The notes beneath the pieces were generated by a model. It ran no database searches. It had not been told where the DNA came from and saw only the letters and a program-made list of their open reading frames with translations. Below, piece by piece: positions 27,601-36,602 of a stretch of DNA of 64,000 nt; within the stretch, counting starts at the first letter, position 1, and the number at the start of each line of letters is the position of its first letter. Source of the DNA: Saprospiraceae bacterium (lineage in GTDB: Bacteria > Bacteroidota > Bacteroidia > Chitinophagales > Saprospiraceae); NCBI GenBank assembly GCA_019187225.1, contig JABAQQ010000014.1:124001-188000 (forward strand), written 5' to 3'. A program made the translations under genes and the position numbers.

Positions 27601-30600
27601 ATTACAAGGCCGCCCCAACGGTCGGCTCAGACTACTTCAAATAAGTTTCAATTCCATAAGGTGCGATTACAAGGAGATCGTCAAGATCAAGATTGTCTCC
27701 CTCCTTTCTGTTTCAATTCCATAAGGTGCGATTACAAGTAGCATCGTTTATTTTGTTTGCAGATCGGGCAGAAAGTTTCAATTCCATAAGGTGCGATTAC
27801 AAGTATTAGCAGGGCTTTGTCTTTCCATACCTCTTCCTTGTTTCAATTCCATAAGGTGCGATTACAAGACGAGCACCCCACACAGGTAATCCGCTTGCAG
27901 CGAAGTTTCAATTCCATAAGGTGCGATTACAAGTGAATCAGCGCAGGTGGGAGAATGAGTTTGATATTCGTTTCAATTCCATAAGGTGCGATTACAAGGT
28001 GCGGAGAAACACAATATGGACTTGCGTCAAAGGGGTTTCAATTCCATAAGGTGCGATTACAAGGGGAAAGATGTGCGTCAATCCGCGCTGGATGTGAAGT
28101 TTCAATTCCATAAGGTGCGATTACAAGCTGCGCCCTGTGCGGCGCCCTGTGCGGCGCTCCATGGTTTCAATTCCATAAGGTGCGATTACAAGCTTACGCT
28201 GACGTGCGATTCAGCATGAGCATCCCAAGTTTCAATTCCATAAGGTGCGATTACAAGACATTCGGCACCTTCGACCAGTGCGCAAAACGCCTGTTTCAAT
28301 TCCATAAGGTGCGATTACAAGAAGCCGAAGTGCGTGAGTTCGTGGTGCCTGAAATGAGTTTCAATTCCATAAGGTGCGATTACAAGGATGCGGCGCAAGG
28401 TTTTGTCCACCAGTGGCCGGCGTGTTTCAATTCCATAAGGTGCGATTACAAGGCGATTGCCCAATGGCGGTGCGTAGCGCCGTAGCGCGTTTCAATTCCA
28501 TAAGGTGCGATTACAAGGCGCATTTTATGTAAAATCTTTGTCCCAGAATGTCAGTTTCAATTCCATAAGGTGCGATTACAAGTTGGGGCGTTGGATGCCG
28601 AGTTCATGAAGACTTGGTGGTTTCAATTCCATAAGGTGCGATTACAAGTTGGGGCGTTGGATGCCGAGTTCATGAAGACTTGGTGGTTTCAATTCCATAA
28701 GGTGCGATTACAAGACTTTATTGCCGATGCGGAAAGCGCCGATCTTGAATGTTTCAATTCCATAAGGTGCGATTACAAGTGCACAAGCAAAAGCCGCCGG
28801 TATCCGCCACATGGGTTTCAATTCCATAAGGTGCGATTACAAGAGCGTACTTAATTGCTGCTTCTTTGCTTCCTTTCTTGTTTCAATTCCATAAGGTGCG
28901 ATTACAAGCTGGCAGAAACCGCACTCATCACGACGTTGGTGAGTTTCAATTCCATAAGGTGCGATTACAAGTTCAATGCGCTCAGAGATGCGGCGAGCGC
29001 AATAGAGTTTCAATTCCATAAGGTGCGATTACAAGGATTGGGCGGATTCTGATCAATTCCGACCGATTCGCGTTTCAATTCCATAAGGTGCGATTACAAG
29101 CATGAAAACGAATAAATGGGTGCTTGCCGATGAACTGTTTCAATTCCATAAGGTGCGATTACAAGCACTTGCGGAGAACACATCCAGGCCGTATTTCATA
29201 CGTTTCAATTCCATAAGGTGCGATTACAAGTTGGCCACAATTGCAGCACACAAACCGGAAATTTCAGTTTCAATTCCATAAGGTGCGATTACAAGAATTC
29301 CTATTTTTCCGCCCGTATAACGCTTAATTAGTTTCAATTCCATAAGGTGCGATTACAAGCGCGTTTCGAGGTCAGGCTCGCGCAGCACCATGCCCGTTTC
29401 AATTCCATAAGGTGCGATTACAAGCATCATGACACTCGGCTTCTCCACGCACTTCCAAGAGTTTCAATTCCATAAGGTGCGATTACAAGGACTGAAGGCG
29501 GATGGACGGCTATCGGGCGATTTGAGTTTCAATTCCATAAGGTGCGATTACAAGCCTTTGAAAACCGCTCAGATGAGCACTTTTTCAAAAGTTTCAATTC
29601 CATAAGGTGCGATTACAAGTCTCGCAGTAGTGGAAAAAGCCCTGAAGGATTACAGGTTTCAATTCCATAAGGTGCGATTACAAGCAACGAGCGGATGGAG
29701 CATATTTTGATCATTGAATGCGTTTCAATTCCATAAGGTGCGATTACAAGACTCTTCAAGCGATCTCTTTGCTTCGTTTCTTGCAAGTTTCAATTCCATA
29801 AGGTGCGATTACAAGCCTGAGACTTTTAAACTGTCTCGAAGTTTCAATAGAGTTTCAATTCCATAAGGTGCGATTACAAGGCTGCGATTTTAAAGACTAC
29901 GAACACCGTCAGAGGTGTTTCAATTCCATAAGGTGCGATTACAAGGCGAGTGTGTCGCGTAATGTGGTGGTGAAGCGGCCAGTTTCAATTCCATAAGGTG
30001 CGATTACAAGCTGCAAAATTGTTAGTCGATGTATTGCCCGATATCGAGTTTCAATTCCATAAGGTGCGATTACAAGACAAAGCCTCGTCGGTACCGGATT
30101 TGCCTATGGCAAGTTTCAATTCCATAAGGTGCGATTACAAGACGAGGCCGCTTCCATCACCGTGCAAGACCTCACCTAGTTTCAATTCCATAAGGTGCGA
30201 TTACAAGTCTTCTTCGATAAGGTAGCGCGCCATTTCTTTTTGGGTTTCAATTCCATAAGGTGCGATTACAAGAAAAACAGGCATAGGATTAAAACCAAAA
30301 GACCTCATGTTTCAATTCCATAAGGTGCGATTACAAGAATCCCCTGGCGCGTCGCCCTCGCCCTACAAGCCGAGTTTCAATTCCATAAGGTGCGATTACA
30401 AGAGGATATGCAAGCGCCTGGCGCCGCCGCGGCCGTCGGTTTCAATTCCATAAGGTGCGATTACAAGACACAGCACCATCGCGGGCGTCAGGGCGTTTTC
30501 TTTGTTTCAATTCCATAAGGTGCGATTACAAGTCTGACCGACGATGCAGGCGACCCCATCAGCCTCACGTTTCAATTCCATAAGGTGCGATTACAAGCAT

Positions 30601-32091
30601 CGCCGAAGGACTCCACACCACCACCCCAAACGGGTTTCAATTCCATAAGGTGCGATTACAAGTAGGTGCCGTTCATGGGGCCGAAGGCCTCCATTTGGGT
30701 TTCAATTCCATAAGGTGCGATTACAAGGATACGTCGAAGAGTTCGCGGCCTTTTTCGAGTTTTGTTTCAATTCCATAAGGTGCGATTACAAGGTCCCCGT
30801 CCGCTCGTTGTTGTCGCCCTTATACGACGTTTCAATTCCATAAGGTGCGATTACAAGGGCAGTATTTCTTTTAAAATTTCTGGGTTTTCGCACGTTTCAA
30901 TTCCATAAGGTGCGATTACAAGTTTATCATGTCTATCAGAGAAAATTGGCCTTTCGTCGTTTCAATTCCATAAGGTGCGATTACAAGGGGCTTCCTGGTA
31001 AGGTTTTGTGGCAATTGTCCATAGTTTCAATTCCATAAGGTGCGATTACAAGCCAGCACGGCGTTGGCTTTCGAGCGTTTGCATTGTGGTTTCAATTCCA
31101 TAAGGTGCGATTACAAGATTTGCCGCAAGTTCCAGCCCGCTGGCGTTAACCAGGTTTCAATTCCATAAGGTGCGATTACAAGGCTTTGGAAGTAGCGGCG
31201 CTCTATGCTACCTTCGATGTTTCAATTCCATAAGGTGCGATTACAAGCAACTACTCGGCCAACTCGCCATCGAAACCACCGAGTTTCAATTCCATAAGGT
31301 GCGATTACAAGCCCCAACCCCACTTTACCCGCCGAAGCCCCAGCGAGTTTCAATTCCATAAGGTGCGATTACAAGTCTTCTTCGATAAGGTAGCGCGCCA
31401 TTTCTTTTTGGGTTTCAATTCCATAAGGTGCGATTACAAGACTAAACTGTTTTTTCAAAAGCCGCCCGGTCTTTTCGTTTCAATTCCATAAGGTGCGATT
31501 ACAAGCGCCAGGCGCGCCCCAAGTGGCGCCGTCGTCAGTGGTTTCAATTCCATAAGGTGCGATTACAAGCAGCGCCCGCATCACCGCCACCATCACCACC
31601 AGCATGTTTCAATTCCATAAGGTGCGATTACAAGCCGTGTTGAAATTTACCATGTGGGCGTAGTAGCCGTGTTTCAATTCCATAAGGTGCGATTACAAGC
31701 TGCTTGTGACCGTCACCTCCAATTCATCGAAGTACCGTTTCAATTCCATAAGGTGCGATTACAAGCATCCAGCACCATTCGTCGAACAATCGGCGAACAA
31801 TGTTTCAATTCCATAAGGTGCGATTACAAGCTTCGATGCGCTCGAGGGCTTCGATTTGTTTGGAGGTTTCAATTCCATAAGGTGCGATTACAAGCATCCA
31901 CGCGGATCGTATCATCCTTTTCCACTTTGATGTTTCAATTCCATAAGGTGCGATTACAAGCCCCACCCGCCCGGTGCGCCCCAGGTGTCGCCGTCGTGTT
32001 TCAATTCCATAAGGTGCGATTACAAGTTCCTGCTGCGCACCAGGCTATGAGGGCGAATATGGGTTTCAATTCCATAAGGTGCGATTACAAG
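21679..32091 (-). CRISPR. Giant CRISPR array: 161 repeats of 29 bp, 160 spacers
   Basis: By hand count there are 161 repeats between 21679 and 32091, with starts about 65 bp apart and spacers mostly 35-37 bp. On the plus strand each repeat starts GTTTCAATTCC and ends GATTACAAG, 29 bases in all. On the minus strand it therefore ends GGAATTGAAAC, the usual 3' end of a type I-B repeat, so crRNAs are read leftward from the leader at 32092-32215. Nearly all repeats are identical. The exceptions I saw are the leader-distal repeat at 21679 (C5 to T) and one at 26278 (G17 to A). Two spacers occur twice (28583/28649 and 30208/31376). The leader-proximal end is at 32091. Confidence 0.98.
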
Positions 32092-32215
32092 CCGTCCGAC
32101 TAAAATATATAAACGACTGAATTTCAGAATTCTGAATCGCCGAAATTTTGCATTTTCAGCATACAAAAGTCGTCGGCCTGCGATAATGCAAAAATACCTG
32201 GAGACCGACGACTTT
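32092..32215 (-). promoter_or_regulatory. CRISPR leader
   Basis: The 124-bp AT-rich stretch between the array and the end of cas2. It contains a perfect 14-bp palindrome TTCAGAATTCTGAA (32123-32136) and most of a 12-bp inverted repeat, AAAAGTCGTCGG at 32167-32178 with CCGACGACTTTT at 32205-32216, which abuts the cas2 stop codon. On the minus strand the sequence between the hairpin and the first repeat (TATATATTTTAG type) is a plausible promoter core. The hairpin could end cas mRNA or take part in spacer integration; I cannot tell which. Confidence 0.75.
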
Positions 32216-32479
32216 TCAAAGAAACTTGTCCAAGGAGTTTTTTTCCAAACCTAATATATTTTTCTCGAGCCGGCGCGCTTCGCGGCTGCTGAAAATGATC
32301 AGGCTGTCTTCTGCAGGATTCATGATGTCGAGTGCCTTTTGCGACAATTCGCGCAATTTCACTTCCGTAATTTCACCTTCAAACACGGAGTTCTGCACCC
32401 AATGCAAATAGCGGCGGCAAAGTTTGAGCATTTTGCCCACCCGCTTTTCGTTGACATCGTAAACGGCTATTACATACAT
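32216..32479 (-). CDS. cas2: CRISPR-associated endonuclease Cas2
   Basis: The ATG at 32479 (MYVIAVYDVNEKRVGKMLKL) is the natural start; it shares one base with the cas1 stop (TGATG), implying translational coupling. The protein is 87 residues. The early strand VIAVYDV carries the conserved Asp, followed by LCRRYLHWVQNSVFEGEIT, typical of Cas2. It forms the dimeric centre of the Cas1-Cas2 integrase that inserts new spacers at the leader end. Its stop codon touches the leader hairpin. Confidence 0.95.
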   Translation of the reverse strand: MYVIAVYDVNEKRVGKMLKLCRRYLHWVQNSVFEGEITEVKLRELSQKALDIMNPAEDSLIIFSSREARRLEKNILGLEKNSLDKFL

Positions 32480-33486
32480 CACCACCAGATTTTAAATGGT
32501 TTATACGCCGGTTCCATCGCCAGGATATACTTGGCAATTTTATAGCATTCCAGCCGGATCAAATACTTGTACGATACCTTTTTCTTCAGTGTCCGGTGTT
32601 GTATGGTTTCCGACAGGCGTTCTTCCATCGCTTTGAGGAAGATCTGTTTGCCGGCATTGTTCATAAAGCAGCCGTTCAGCGCATTGTCGAAGTGTTTGGC
32701 CTGTATCTCCCGCTTGTTGACCAGTGTGAAAATCGTGCGGTCTACCAGGATGGGTTTGAATATTTCCGCCACATCGAGCGCCAGCGAATAACGCCGTGCG
32801 CCGGGCTCATGCAGAAAGGAAATGGTGGGGTTGAGTTGGGTATGATATATGGCATCGAGCGCTTGCGTGTAACAGACCATATTGCCGAAAGAGACAAGCG
32901 CATTTATTTCGTTGCCGGGCGGTTGTTTCACACGCCCTCCCATCTCGAACTCATTGAGGATCAGGTCAAAGGCCGCATAGTACGTCTGACGGCAGTTACC
33001 TTCCAATCCCATCAGCATGGGTACGTCTTTCACCGTTTCCAATCCCTGGCGGTACTGTTCGATGGCCGCTACATGGGCGTCGAGGTCGCGGCCGCGCCCG
33101 CCGTAATATTTCAGGTTGCGGATCATATTGGCCGACGCGCCGTCTACCAATGCGCGGGCAACATGGAGTCGCCGCTTCGGGTCGAGGTGAGCGCGGGTCT
33201 GCTCGACCTGCATCTTGCCCGCCAACAGGTATTCTTTCGGCTGAAACGATCCGGAATAGTGTTCGTAATAGTCGAAAAAATGGACGCTCACGCGGTTTTT
33301 GCCGAGGAAATTGTAGAGCGCGCTATTGGCGTCGAGGCTGCCGAATACATAGAGGTTCTCCAGCCCTTCGATGGGAATGAACTTCGGCGGTAATTCGCGG
33401 CCTTGCTCGTCTTTCGGCACGAAGCGGAGCGTGTTGTCCTGGCGCTCGAGGCGACCGGGGTTGAAGAGATAGTAGGTGTCTTTCAT
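32479..33486 (-). CDS. cas1: CRISPR-associated endonuclease Cas1
   Basis: The protein is 335 residues, the normal size. N-terminal beta domain (PIEGLENLYVFGSLDANSAL) and C-terminal helical domain with the expected metal ligands: E162 in MGLEGNCRQTYY, H226 in SFLHEPG and the D238/E241 pair in LDVAEIFKP. The integrase uses these to join prespacers to the first repeat. The overall text matches the I-B style of Cas1. A 7-bp tandem repeat sits directly upstream of the start codon, separating it from cas4. Confidence 0.96.
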   Translation of the reverse strand: MKDTYYLFNPGRLERQDNTLRFVPKDEQGRELPPKFIPIEGLENLYVFGSLDANSALYNFLGKNRVSVHFFDYYEHYSGSFQPKEYLLAGKMQVEQTRAHLDPKRRLHVARALVDGASANMIRNLKYYGGRGRDLDAHVAAIEQYRQGLETVKDVPMLMGLEGNCRQTYYAAFDLILNEFEMGGRVKQPPGNEINALVSFGNMVCYTQALDAIYHTQLNPTISFLHEPGARRYSLALDVAEIFKPILVDRTIFTLVNKREIQAKHFDNALNGCFMNNAGKQIFLKAMEERLSETIQHRTLKKKVSYKYLIRLECYKIAKYILAMEPAYKPFKIWW

Positions 33487-33490
33487 GACG

Positions 33491-33518
33491 GTAGAGGGTA
33501 GAGGGTAGAGGGCAGAGG
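33491..33518. repeat. 7-bp tandem repeat between cas4 and cas1
   Basis: GTAGAGG three times then GCAGAGG, 4 units, starting 4 bases upstream of the cas1 start codon (minus strand) and ending 7 bases before the cas4 stop. It occupies nearly the whole 39-bp gap. Confidence 0.85.
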
Positions 33519-33525
33519 GGTCACC

Positions 33526-34056
33526 TCACGACTCCTCGCCAATATAGCACAGATCATAATAGGAGCAGTTATTACAAATCGCCGCGCGAATGACGGGCGG
33601 ACACGCCGGACGCGCCACGATGTCGGCCACTTGCTGTTCCCATTGTTCTATGGTCCGCACATCGGCTTCCGTGAGCGCAGCCACCGGTTCCGTTTTTTTC
33701 AAATCGGGATATTCGATCAACCCACTGGCTTCGGCTACGCCATGCTGGCGGAGTTTGTACAAGTAATATTGCACCTGGGCGCGATGGGCGGTTTCGATGG
33801 CCCGACCGCGTTTGGTTTCGTGCACGACTTTGTTTTTGGGGTCGTAGAAGTCTATTTTGATACCGTCGAGTTCGACTTCGACATACTTGGAAGGGCGACG
33901 TTGGTAAGTTGTATTGTGTATCAGTCGCCCTTCCAAAACCATTTCCGAAAAATGCTCCATTTCCACTCCGTTGGCAAAAAGCCAGAGTTTGCGGTGGCAA
34001 ACCTGTAAATAGACAATATGTGAAGCCGTGATTCGGAGCGTCGTTTCCGTCGTCAT
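33526..34056 (-). CDS. cas4: CRISPR-associated exonuclease Cas4
   Basis: The protein is 176 residues. It is a RecB-like nuclease with a [4Fe-4S] site: C20 at the N-terminus and C161, C164 and C170 near the C-terminus. The nuclease core includes D69 (IKIDFYDP), E80 and K82 (VVHETKRG) and the Q94 motif (HRAQVQYYLYKL). Cas4 trims prespacers and helps select the PAM and orientation. It lies 3 bp after cas7 and before cas1-cas2, the usual adaptation cluster of types I-A to I-D. Confidence 0.95.
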   Translation of the reverse strand: MTTETTLRITASHIVYLQVCHRKLWLFANGVEMEHFSEMVLEGRLIHNTTYQRRPSKYVEVELDGIKIDFYDPKNKVVHETKRGRAIETAHRAQVQYYLYKLRQHGVAEASGLIEYPDLKKTEPVAALTEADVRTIEQWEQQVADIVARPACPPVIRAAICNNCSYYDLCYIGEES

Positions 34057-34059
34057 AGC

Positions 34060-35181
34060 TTATTGCTTTTCAAAATCAAACGCCGACATTTTTTCAACCA
34101 GCAGTTCCTCCGCCTTGTCCAAAGCATCCGCCGAACCGACCGCTCCGGCGATGTAACCGCTGCAAACAGGCGTGACGAAAAGATTGGCTTTGGCAGTTTC
34201 ATCCAATTTCGGCACAGCTTCCTGCCGTTCGCCACCTTCGTCTTTCAGTTCTCCCCTGATGGCGTAGGCAATCTGGTTAGCGTTGTCGCTTACCGCAATG
34301 GCGAGCGTTTCCATGAGGCTAAACGTGCGCGATTGGTTGGAGGTGATGCGCCAGTTCAACAGTGCGTGGGCGAGCGCAGGGATGATTTCGGCACGTTTTT
34401 CCACCGGACAAATCAGGCAGGAGCCGAACACGTTTTTGCCCTCGACCCAACCCGCTTCACGGAGTTTCTTTTCCGTGTCGGGGTGCAATTCGGGTTCGAG
34501 GCGGTTGAGCGAGACGCAAAAAAGCGTCCGCAGGTCAATGGCGATGTCGAAGACGAAAAGGCCGGAGGCACGGGTGTGGTCGGGAATCCAAATGCGGTTG
34601 GGCAGGTTGCGTTTGTTGGAAGTCAGCCATTCGTCCAATGCCTCGCGGGAAAGTTCGACCCGTTTGCCGCCTTCAAGCGAACTGACTTTGACAATGTGCC
34701 CTTCTGGGCGGGAAGTCCTGTCAAACGTGAGGTTTTCTTTGATGCCTTCCAGACCTCCGAGTTTCGGGTGCAGCGGACGCATGGCAGAAATGGACAGCGG
34801 GCTACGGCGTTTGACCGTGTAATCGCCGCTTTCGGCTTTCATGTAGCCGCCCAAAAGTTGGTCAACGTAGGTCGGGTCGCAGGGTGAGTGCGGCTCCTTT
34901 TGCCCTGCTTTGCCTTTTGCATCAATTTCCCAATTGAACGTGATAGGCGCGTGTGGCACATTGAGGAAATTGGTCAATTCCTCCATGATGCTGCGCTTGA
35001 CCTGTTGTCCGCTGGAATAAGCCATTTTATTCCCAAACTGCGGGTCATAATAGAATTTTTGCCCGTCTTGTACTGAAAAAACGGTGTGTTCGGCATGGCG
35101 CAAAACGCGCAGATAGATGTACGGAGAGGATTTTTTCTTTTCCATTTTTTGAAAAAACGGGTTTAAATGGTGAAAAATCAT
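34060..35181 (-). CDS. cas7: Cas7-family crRNA backbone protein (type I effector)
   Basis: The protein is 373 residues from the ATG at 35181, which overlaps the cas8 stop by four bases (ATGA). A second Met at 35145 is possible. The N-terminus YIYLRVLRHAEHTVFSVQDG with KMAYSSGQQVKRSIMEELTNF fits the first strand and the Ser/Gln/Lys-Arg helix of Cas7 proteins. Later, SGLFVFDIAIDLRTLFCVS and SNQSRTFSLMETLAIAVSDN also fit the RAMP fold. Position next to cas8, size and these marks support the Cas7 role of coating the crRNA spacer in Cascade. I cannot place it firmly in Cst2, Csh2 or another subgroup. Confidence 0.8.
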   Translation of the reverse strand: MIFHHLNPFFQKMEKKKSSPYIYLRVLRHAEHTVFSVQDGQKFYYDPQFGNKMAYSSGQQVKRSIMEELTNFLNVPHAPITFNWEIDAKGKAGQKEPHSPCDPTYVDQLLGGYMKAESGDYTVKRRSPLSISAMRPLHPKLGGLEGIKENLTFDRTSRPEGHIVKVSSLEGGKRVELSREALDEWLTSNKRNLPNRIWIPDHTRASGLFVFDIAIDLRTLFCVSLNRLEPELHPDTEKKLREAGWVEGKNVFGSCLICPVEKRAEIIPALAHALLNWRITSNQSRTFSLMETLAIAVSDNANQIAYAIRGELKDEGGERQEAVPKLDETAKANLFVTPVCSGYIAGAVGSADALDKAEELLVEKMSAFDFEKQ

Positions 35182-36584
35182 TTTTTGCCAGCTTGGCTTT
35201 TCAGATAGTTGTACTCAAAGCGCATCAGCGCGACGAACAGCGGAAAGTGATCGCCGGGCATTTTTACCGCCTGATGAATGGTGGCGCGGATGGTTTCAGC
35301 AGCGTTTTCCGGCAAGTCTGAGAGACCTGACATCTTTGCCAAAACTTCACCCCATTTGTCGGCAAATGTGCGCAGATTGGTGGCGGAGCGAACTTGGTCG
35401 GAAAGCCGGTCTTCCTTCGTCGTGCCCCGGTCGCCGCCCGAGTTTTCAAATTTCACGAGGATGTCAGCCAGTTGTCCTGCCAGTTCGAGCAGTTCTGTTT
35501 TATTGAGCATGGCGCAAATCCAGAGTTTAAAAATGAGAAATTGCTTGTGAGATTCTTCTTTGGTCAGATTGAGGTCTTTATTCTTTTTAGGGTCGTTTTG
35601 AGGCAGATATTCGCGGAGTTTGTCGGGTTCGAGAGATCGCAGACCGATTACCCCAAACTTACAAGCCGTTTTGAATGAAAAATATGGCTCTAAATCGGCG
35701 ATCTGATGATAACTAAGCACGGATTCCTGCTGATTAATGAAGATTTTATTTCTAAAATCGTATAGCCGATGCACTTCCGGCAGGTTCAAATTCAGAAAAC
35801 CGAGCGTCGTATTGGTCTGCGAAAGGTTGTAGGCATAAATCGTCATCACTTCGCCAGGGAAGCGGCGGCACAGCGCCAGCACCAATTTCGTCCATTCGAG
35901 CGTCGGCACCGCCCAATACTCCTGCTTCGTTTTTTGGTCAATTTTTTTCTCCGGTTCGATTTTCAAGTTGTCCGCATCCCCACCACCGAGCCAGTGTGCC
36001 AGCCATTGCCCGTTCCAGGTTTCCGCCTGCCTGCCTTTGAGGTTTGGCGTTTGCGTGAGGTATTTTCGATAAACCTGCCAGCCCTCGAAAATGCCCCGGA
36101 GCAAATCTTCGCGGTCGGTCAACAGGTAAAAACCTCCGCCAACCCCTGCAGCCAAACCTTCGCCAATCCACGAAGCGTAGATTTCCTCCGCGTCAATCGC
36201 CAAAACCGTCGGCATCAGAGGCTCCAGGAAAAGTGAGTTTTCCAAAACCGGCGCATCCGCAGGTTTTCCGGGCATGACGGTCATTTGCCCGGAAGTCGTT
36301 GCCGAAGTTTCCGCTGCGCCATAACCTACTAAAAAAGAGGCATCTGCTCGACCCTCAACAATTGATTTTGACACTTGCTGGTGAAACATTTCTCGCTTCT
36401 CCTGATTTGTACCCTTCACACTGGGGTTTCCAAATTTGGAGTTCGACACAAACACTAAATGCCGTTCGTCATCGAAAAAAACGGGAAACATCACCTCATC
36501 AAAAAACTGCCGGGCGGTCAGGTTTTTGCCCTCGCGGCGGTTCCACGCGGCGAGGAATTTTTTACCGATAAAACTGGTGTACAT
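35178..36584 (-). CDS. Putative Cas8 large subunit (divergent)
   Basis: I start at the ATG at 36584 (MYTSFIGKKFLAAWNRREGK); a TTG lies 9 bases further up. The protein is 468 residues. It occupies the large-subunit slot between cas3 and cas7. I recognise no Cas8 signature: there are only three or four scattered cysteines and none of the CxxC pairs of Cst1-type Cas8. The C-terminal about 130 residues (from ESHKQFLIFKLWICAMLNK on) look entirely helical, as in the C-terminal bundle that replaces Cas11 in many Cas8 proteins. Cas8 normally reads the PAM and recruits Cas3. The assignment is by position and size, so an unrelated effector subunit is possible. Confidence 0.6.
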   Translation of the reverse strand: MYTSFIGKKFLAAWNRREGKNLTARQFFDEVMFPVFFDDERHLVFVSNSKFGNPSVKGTNQEKREMFHQQVSKSIVEGRADASFLVGYGAAETSATTSGQMTVMPGKPADAPVLENSLFLEPLMPTVLAIDAEEIYASWIGEGLAAGVGGGFYLLTDREDLLRGIFEGWQVYRKYLTQTPNLKGRQAETWNGQWLAHWLGGGDADNLKIEPEKKIDQKTKQEYWAVPTLEWTKLVLALCRRFPGEVMTIYAYNLSQTNTTLGFLNLNLPEVHRLYDFRNKIFINQQESVLSYHQIADLEPYFSFKTACKFGVIGLRSLEPDKLREYLPQNDPKKNKDLNLTKEESHKQFLIFKLWICAMLNKTELLELAGQLADILVKFENSGGDRGTTKEDRLSDQVRSATNLRTFADKWGEVLAKMSGLSDLPENAAETIRATIHQAVKMPGDHFPLFVALMRFEYNYLKSQAGKK

Positions 36585-36602
36585 ATTTTTCAAAGGCTTG
36601 GT

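Noticed and set aside
29841-29850. An extra CRISPR repeat starting GTTTCAATAG inside a spacer
   Set aside because: Only the first eight bases match the repeat, and the surrounding spacer length is normal; chance or capture of a similar sequence.
21567-32103. Many open frames with repeating FNSIRCDYK or FQFHKVRLQ words along the array
   Set aside because: They are translations of the CRISPR repeat itself, recurring at the repeat spacing; not proteins.
32596-33393. A 265-codon frame antisense to cas1
   Set aside because: Shadow frame; cas1 carries all catalytic residues.
35178-36584. Calling the large subunit Cst1 or Csh1
   Set aside because: Neither the CxxC pairs of Cst1 nor a recognisable Csh1 motif is visible; left as putative Cas8.
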